A stretch of 64,000 nucleotides of DNA, taken from Mycobacterium pseudokansasii. GTDB lineage: Bacteria > Actinomycetota > Actinomycetes > Mycobacteriales > Mycobacteriaceae. Made by a program: the position numbers and the translations under genes. The notes under the pieces are model-generated. The model saw only the letters and a list, made by a program, of their open reading frames with translations. It searched no databases and was not told the origin of the DNA. Within the stretch, counting starts at the first letter, position 1; the number at the start of each line of letters is the position of its first letter. The stretch spans positions 1,798,001 to 1,862,000 of the forward strand of contig NZ_UPHU01000001.1 of the NCBI RefSeq assembly GCF_900566075.1. The letters are read 5' to 3'. Of this stretch, positions 59,201 through 64,000 are shown one piece after another.

Positions 59201-60232
59201 ATGCGGATTGGACTTCTCACCGGAGGCGGCGACTGCCCCGGCCTCAACGCCGTCATCCGGGCCGTGGTGCGCACCTGCGATGCCCGGTACGGCTCGTCGG
59301 TGGTCGGGTTCCAGGACGGGTGGCGCGGATTGCTGGAAAACCGGCGCATGCAGCTGCGCAACGACGACCGCAACGACCGGCTGCTGGCCAAAGGCGGAAC
59401 GATGCTGGGCACCGCGCGCGTGCATCCGGACAAGCTGCGCGCCGGCCTGAACCAGATCATGCAGACCCTGGACGACAACGGCATCGACGTGCTGATCCCG
59501 ATCGGTGGGGAAGGCACGTTGACCGCGGCGCACTGGCTGTCGGAGGAGAACGTTCCGGTGGTGGGTGTGCCGAAGACCATCGACAACGACATCGACTGCA
59601 CCGACGTGACTTTCGGGCACGACACGGCGTTGACGGTGGCGACCGAAGCCATCGATCGGCTGCATAGCACCGCCGAATCCCATCAGCGGGTGATGCTGGT
59701 GGAGGTGATGGGCCGCCACGCCGGCTGGATCGCGCTGAACTCCGGTCTGGCCTCCGGTGCTCACATGACGCTGATCCCCGAGCAGCCCTTCGACGTCGAG
59801 GAGGTGTGCCGGCTCGTCAAACAGCGCTTCCAGCGCGGAGACTCGCACTTCATCTGCGTGGTCGCCGAGGGCGCCAAACCCGTCGCCGGCTCCATTCAGT
59901 TACGCGAAGGCGGGATTGACGAGTTCGGCCATGAGCGTTTCACCGGGGTGGCCGCGCAGTTGGGCGCCGAGGTGGAGAAGCGGATCAACAAGGATGTCCG
60001 GGTAACGGTGCTCGGCCATGTCCAGCGAGGTGGGACCCCCACGGCCTACGACCGGGTGTTGGCCACCCGCTTCGGCGTCAACGCCGCCGACGCCGCACAC
60101 GCGGGCGAGTACGGCCAGATGGTGTCGCTGCGCGGACAAGATATCGGCCGTGTCGCCCTGGCGGACGCGGTTCGCCAACTCAAGCTGGTGCCGCAGAGCC
60201 GCTACGACGACGCCGCCGCTTTCTTCGGCTGA
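59201..60232 (+). CDS. pfkA: ATP-dependent 6-phosphofructokinase
   Basis: 343 residues. Phosphorylates fructose 6-phosphate in glycolysis. Start [20 protein letters not shown]; nucleotide loop IGGEGT at 101-106 (Gly105 fits ATP rather than pyrophosphate as donor), catalytic PKTIDNDID, and [13 protein letters not shown] at 59201. Lies between gatA and the EspI-like gene. Confidence 0.95.
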   Translation: MRIGLLTGGGDCPGLNAVIRAVVRTCDARYGSSVVGFQDGWRGLLENRRMQLRNDDRNDRLLAKGGTMLGTARVHPDKLRAGLNQIMQTLDDNGIDVLIPIGGEGTLTAAHWLSEENVPVVGVPKTIDNDIDCTDVTFGHDTALTVATEAIDRLHSTAESHQRVMLVEVMGRHAGWIALNSGLASGAHMTLIPEQPFDVEEVCRLVKQRFQRGDSHFICVVAEGAKPVAGSIQLREGGIDEFGHERFTGVAAQLGAEVEKRINKDVRVTVLGHVQRGGTPTAYDRVLATRFGVNAADAAHAGEYGQMVSLRGQDIGRVALADAVRQLKLVPQSRYDDAAAFFG

Positions 60233-60385
60233 CGTCGGCGTTTCGCACCGATCGCTCGAAATTCGTCGAACATCCGGTAGCGCGGGCTGAACGGCGGGCT
60301 AATTCTTGCTTGCCTGTTGTGTGCATTTCCGGAATCCGTCCTATTTGCGGTTTTCGGGCAATTCAGCCCGGCTATACCGTGGGGT

Positions 60386-61540
60386 ATGAGCAACCGCGAT
60401 CCTGGTCGCGGAGACCTGCCTCAGGCCGCCGCACCGGCGGCGCGCTCGGTGCCGCCGGTGCGGCCTACGGCCCCGCCCTGTCGGCGTCCTCCGGCCGAGT
60501 GGGCGTCCACCACGGTCCCGCGGGTCAACCGCCGCCATACTCCTGTCTACCGTTCGTCGCCCGCAGCGCCCTGGTCGACCGCTCGGACCCCCGCAGCGAC
60601 ACCGATCGCGCCGCCGCCTCCTCGTGAGCGGGCCCCGGGTGGGATGGCACTCGATGTTTTCGACCAGCAGCACACCGACGATACGGGCGGATTCAGCTGG
60701 CGAGACCTGATCTGGCGGATCAGCCGGAGAGACTTCGGCCCCGGCAAAGGCCCGGCTTACGAACGTGAGCTGCGCGAGCGCGTCCGCGCCGCGGTCGGAA
60801 GCGCGTTTCCCATTGCCGTGCTCAACCTCAAAGGCGGGGTGGGCAAGACCGCGGTCGTCGAGGCGCTCGGCTCAACTTTCGCGCAGGTGCGCAACGACCG
60901 GGTGGTCGCCGTCGACATCGACGGCGGCGATTTGTCCGACCGGCATGGCCGCCGCAGTCGGCTAAATATGGTGGACCTGCTTATGGACGATTCGGTCACA
61001 AGGTATCCGGACGTGCGTGCGCATACCTATATGAACAGCTGCGGGCTGGAAGTGCTCGGCCTGCCCGAATATGCAAAGAGCAATTGGCGAGTGCAGCGCA
61101 GCGACGTCGTCAAAGTGTTTTCCATTCTGCGCAAGCATTACTCGGTGGTACTGGTGGACTGCGTCAAGGCGCTCGAGTCCAGCGCGATGGAAGCGGTATT
61201 GCCGGAATCGCGGGCCCTGGTGGTCGTTACCAGCTCCTCGATCGACGCGATACGAAAGACCAGAATCACGCTGGAATGGTTGCGTAACAACGGATATCAC
61301 AAGCTGCTCTCGGCGGCGGTGTTAGCGGTAAACCACACCGAACCGGGCAGGCCGAGCACCTTGGCCGGTAAGGAACTCGAGCAGTTGTCGGCCGACGTGG
61401 CGGCCACGGTTGTCCTGCCGTTCGATCGGCACATACATGCGGGCAAGGAAATAGGTCTGGACCGGTTGGGCAAGGAAAGCCGGCGCGCGCACCTGGAGCT
61501 GGCGGCCACGTTGGCGGACATGTTTCCAAAGCGGGTGTAG
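60386..61540 (+). CDS. EspI/MinD-like P-loop ATPase with proline-rich N terminus
   Basis: 384 residues from ATG 60386. Residues 1-85 are low-complexity Pro/Ala/Arg; 105-120 ([18 protein letters not shown]) is the linker typical of EspI-like proteins; deviant Walker A LKGGVGKT at 148-155, with [11 protein letters not shown] and [19 protein letters not shown] as the other MinD/ParA motifs. Relatives sit in ESX secretion loci (EspI, Rv3876). No ESX gene is near, and in H37Rv pfkA and gatB are adjacent as I remember, so this is an insertion. Role unknown. Confidence 0.85.
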   Translation: MSNRDPGRGDLPQAAAPAARSVPPVRPTAPPCRRPPAEWASTTVPRVNRRHTPVYRSSPAAPWSTARTPAATPIAPPPPRERAPGGMALDVFDQQHTDDTGGFSWRDLIWRISRRDFGPGKGPAYERELRERVRAAVGSAFPIAVLNLKGGVGKTAVVEALGSTFAQVRNDRVVAVDIDGGDLSDRHGRRSRLNMVDLLMDDSVTRYPDVRAHTYMNSCGLEVLGLPEYAKSNWRVQRSDVVKVFSILRKHYSVVLVDCVKALESSAMEAVLPESRALVVVTSSSIDAIRKTRITLEWLRNNGYHKLLSAAVLAVNHTEPGRPSTLAGKELEQLSADVAATVVLPFDRHIHAGKEIGLDRLGKESRRAHLELAATLADMFPKRV

Positions 61541-61601
61541 CGCGTCGTCCGGGCTCACGGTCGGCGCGGCGCCTTTCCCGCTCGGCACTAGGATCGAGCC
61601 C

Positions 61602-63122
61602 ATGACTGCTGCTGCCCGGGCTTCAGGGGCCGACCTGCTGGACTTCGACGACGTCGTCGCGCGCTTCGATCCGGTCCTCGGACTGGAAGTTCACGTCGAA
61701 TTGTCCACCGCGACCAAGATGTTCTGCGGCTGCGCCACGGCGTTCGGTGCGGAGCCGAATACCCAGGTGTGCCCGGTGTGTCTGGGGCTGCCCGGTTCGC
61801 TGCCCGTGCTCAACCGGGCCGCGGTCGAGTCGGCGATCCGCATCGGCCTGGCGCTGAACTGCGAGATCGTTTCCTGGTGCCGCTTTGCCCGGAAAAACTA
61901 CTTCTACCCGGACATGCCGAAGAATTACCAGATTTCGCAGTATGACGAGCCGATCGCCATCAACGGTTACCTCGAAGCGCCGCTGGAAGACGGCACCACC
62001 TGGCGAGTCGAGATCGAGCGCGCTCACATGGAGGAAGACACCGGCAAGCTGACCCACATCGGCAGCGAGACTGGCCGCATCCACGGGGCGACGACGTCGC
62101 TGATCGACTACAACCGTGCCGGCGTGCCGCTGATCGAGATCGTGACCAAACCCATTGAGGGAGCCGGAGAACGTGCGCCGCAGGTCGCCCGCGCCTATGT
62201 GACCGCCTTGCGAGACTTGTTGCGGGCGTTGGACGTATCCGACGTGCGAATGGACCAGGGGTCGATGCGCTGCGACGCCAATGTGTCACTAAAGCCCAGG
62301 GGCACAACCGAATTCGGTACCCGAACCGAAACCAAAAACGTCAACTCGCTCAAAAGTGTCGAGGTCGCGGTGCGCTACGAGATGCAGCGTCAGGCTGCCA
62401 TCTTGGTGGCCGGCGGCCAGATCACCCAAGAGACCAGGCACTTCCACGAGGCCGGCTACACCAGCCCCGGCCGCACCAAGGAGACCGCACAGGACTATCG
62501 GTATTTCCCCGAGCCCGATCTGGAGCCTGTCGCACCCAGCCGCGAGCTGGTCGAGCAACTGCGTCGAACCATTCCCGAGTTACCGTGGTTGAGCCGCAAG
62601 CGAATTCAGCAGGAATGGGGCATTTCCGACGAGGTGATGCGGGATCTGGTGAACGCCGGCGCGGTTGAATTGGTCGCCGAGACCGTCAAGCACGGAGCCT
62701 CCAGCAAGGAGGCGCGCTCGTGGTGGGGGAACTTCCTGGTACAGAAGGCCAACGAGGCCGGTGTCGGGCTGGACGAACTGGCCATCACGCCCGCCCAGGT
62801 CGCGGCCGTCGTGCGGTTGGTCGAGGACGGCAAGCTGTCCAACAAGCTCGCCCGCGAGGTCGTGGAAGGTGTGCTGGCCGGAGAGGGCGAACCCGGGCAG
62901 GTGATGACCGCCCGCGGCTTGGAGCTGGTCCGCGACGACTCGGTGACCCAGGCTGCGGTCGACGAGGCTCTGGCCGCCAATCCCGATGTGGCCGAGAAGA
63001 TTCGGGGCGGCAAGGTGGCTGCGGCGGGCGCGATCGTCGGCGCGGTGATGAAGGCCACCCGCGGGCAGGCCGACGCGGCCCGGGTGCGCGAGTTGGTGTT
63101 GGCGGCCTGCGGGCAGGGTTAG
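61602..63122 (+). CDS. gatB: Asp-tRNA(Asn)/Glu-tRNA(Gln) amidotransferase subunit B
   Basis: 506 residues. [36 protein letters not shown] (zinc-site cysteines), [11 protein letters not shown] and [17 protein letters not shown] are typical; the C-terminal YqeY-like tail domain is complete. It binds tRNA and phosphorylates the Asp or Glu carboxyl before amidation. ATG at 61602. Confidence 0.96.
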   Translation: MTAAARASGADLLDFDDVVARFDPVLGLEVHVELSTATKMFCGCATAFGAEPNTQVCPVCLGLPGSLPVLNRAAVESAIRIGLALNCEIVSWCRFARKNYFYPDMPKNYQISQYDEPIAINGYLEAPLEDGTTWRVEIERAHMEEDTGKLTHIGSETGRIHGATTSLIDYNRAGVPLIEIVTKPIEGAGERAPQVARAYVTALRDLLRALDVSDVRMDQGSMRCDANVSLKPRGTTEFGTRTETKNVNSLKSVEVAVRYEMQRQAAILVAGGQITQETRHFHEAGYTSPGRTKETAQDYRYFPEPDLEPVAPSRELVEQLRRTIPELPWLSRKRIQQEWGISDEVMRDLVNAGAVELVAETVKHGASSKEARSWWGNFLVQKANEAGVGLDELAITPAQVAAVVRLVEDGKLSNKLAREVVEGVLAGEGEPGQVMTARGLELVRDDSVTQAAVDEALAANPDVAEKIRGGKVAAAGAIVGAVMKATRGQADAARVRELVLAACGQG

Positions 63123-63169
63123 CCCGGCTGCCGGTTCGCCGACTGGTCTCTACGAGTTCGCTACGAAAG

Positions 63170-63766
63170 GTGTCGAAAGAGGTCGTCGCGATTCATGATG
63201 TTGAGGTGATCGATGAATCGTTCGACGACCTGATGACGATGCTGGATTCCCCGGTATTCGTGGTGACAACCCAGGCCGATGGTCACCCTTCGGGTTGTCT
63301 GGTCGGCTTCGCCACTCAAACGAGCGTGCAGCCCCCGAGTTTCATGATCGGCATGCCCAGGAGTAACCGCACCGCCGAGGTGGCCGGCCGATCTGACTAT
63401 GTGGCGGTGCATTTGTTGGCGCAACACCATCGAGCACTGGCCGAACTGTTCGCCACTCAAACGGCGGACGACACCGACAAATTCGCTCGGTGCGCATGGC
63501 GCGCCGGCCCGTTTGGGATGCCGATTCTCGACGACGCGGTGGCGTGGTTCGTCGGCAGGACAGTGAGTCGCAGCGATGTCGGAGACCACGTGTGCTACCT
63601 GCTGGAGCCGGTGAGCGTCTGGGCTCCCGAGTGCTCCGACGAACTGCTTTACCTCTCCGACATCGACGACCTCGACCCCGGCCACGAGGAACCGACGCGG
63701 CGGTTCTACGAACCCACCGAGGTGACCCGCCGATACGGCGTGCGGTTCACCCTTGACGTACCTTGA
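63170..63766 (+). CDS. Flavin reductase-like FMN-binding protein (Rv3007c-like)
   Basis: 198 residues. Flavin_Reduct-type split-barrel: DDLMTMLDSPVFVVTTQADGHPSGCLVGFATQTSVQPPSFMIGMPRSNRTAEV with the usual FMN-contact order, then FVGRTVSRSDVGDHVCYLLEPVSVW. Could supply reduced flavin to a monooxygenase or act on its own. Start uncertain: GTG 63170 (AAGG very close) or GTG 63206. Position after gatB fits Rv3007c as I remember it. Confidence 0.8.
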   Translation: MSKEVVAIHDVEVIDESFDDLMTMLDSPVFVVTTQADGHPSGCLVGFATQTSVQPPSFMIGMPRSNRTAEVAGRSDYVAVHLLAQHHRALAELFATQTADDTDKFARCAWRAGPFGMPILDDAVAWFVGRTVSRSDVGDHVCYLLEPVSVWAPECSDELLYLSDIDDLDPGHEEPTRRFYEPTEVTRRYGVRFTLDVP

Positions 63767-64000
63767 TCAGTTGCTGAGCGGGCATTACCACAGCGGTGTC
63801 CTGGCATTTCAGAAATCACATGTGCCACATGAGTCCCTGGTAGGTCGGTGCACAATGTGCCCACCTTCTGCGACACGCTGCGTGGGGTCGGAGTTGTCGC
63901 TGATAGCCGGGCACAACCCGTACCCCTACCTGCGGAGGCTCGTGTGGTTGCTGTGACAGGCGTGAGTTTGCGCCGACCGGGCTAGGTCTTGTCGTCGTTG
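63767..64000. other. Window end, no gene seen
   Basis: The 67-codon frame ending at 63956 overlaps the previous gene's end and shows no domain or start context. I see no RNA gene or clear regulatory motif in these 234 bp. Confidence 0.5.

Noticed and set aside
63753..63956. 67-codon frame at the window end
   Set aside because: Overlaps the flavin reductase end, no start context and no recognisable domain.

Overview
The window looks like chromosome from a non-tuberculous, probably slow-growing Mycobacterium. It is GC-rich and uses many GTG and TTG starts. Its backbone follows, gene for gene and in reverse orientation, the stretch I remember from M. tuberculosis H37Rv between Rv3043c and Rv3007c. 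It is not the tuberculosis complex: it carries tspO, a photolyase, a Baeyer-Villiger monooxygenase operon and a double pseudokinase that I do not remember there, and it lacks the esx/PPE block I remember next to mnmA. All ortholog assignments are from memory of protein sequences; no search was run.

Layout. 0.1-3.2 kb: ctaD and serB2. 3.2-10.8 kb: a seven-gene island (Rv0081 to Rv0087 type: ArsR regulator plus a membrane complex related to group 4 hydrogenase and complex I), bounded on both sides by a 56-bp palindrome. It sits between two genes that are adjacent in H37Rv. 10.8-18.9 kb: ABC ATPase, Nudix, echA17, two methyltransferases, a secreted protein, a beta-propeller lipoprotein and a hexapeptide acetyltransferase. 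19.0-20.5 kb: an intact IS256-family element with a 9-bp target duplication. 20.6-32.7 kb: an accessory block with TetR/metallo-beta-lactamase, a hydrolase, a lipoprotein, an MMPL-TspO-photolyase operon, a CsbD-like protein, a SOUL protein, a STAS protein and an inactive trypsin-like protein. 32.7-39.6 kb: SDR, the methylglucose lipopolysaccharide genes (Rv3032, Rv3031, Rv3030 type) and electron transfer flavoprotein fixA/fixB. 39.7-44.3 kb: a CYP125-like pseudogene behind a surviving promoter/operator, then an opposing operon TetR - BVMO - cupin - esterase. 44.4-51.2 kb: an acyltransferase pair, a broken amidohydrolase, iscS, mnmA, an LpqA-like lipoprotein and a MetE-like protein. 51.2-63.8 kb: ligA, an F420-type oxidoreductase, an ACT-domain protein, a tandem pseudokinase, gatC-gatA-pfkA, an EspI-like ATPase, gatB and a flavin reductase.

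How genes work together. The 3.3-10.7 kb complex has NuoB-, NuoH/HyfC-, three antiporter- or HyfE-like and NuoCD-like subunits. The large subunit has lost all four Ni-binding cysteines, so I read it as an energy-converting hydrogenase-related (Ehr-type) complex, not a hydrogenase. The 33.7-37.5 kb genes would build methylglucose lipopolysaccharide. The 40.4-44.3 kb operon could turn a ketone into an ester and cleave it. gatC, gatA and gatB give the tRNA amidotransferase, but gatB is separated from gatCA by pfkA and the EspI-like gene. No tRNA, rRNA or CRISPR was recognised. Strongest candidates for something new: the double pseudokinase with a Cys4 linker, the palindrome-bounded Ehr island, and the trypsin-like protein with all three triad residues replaced.
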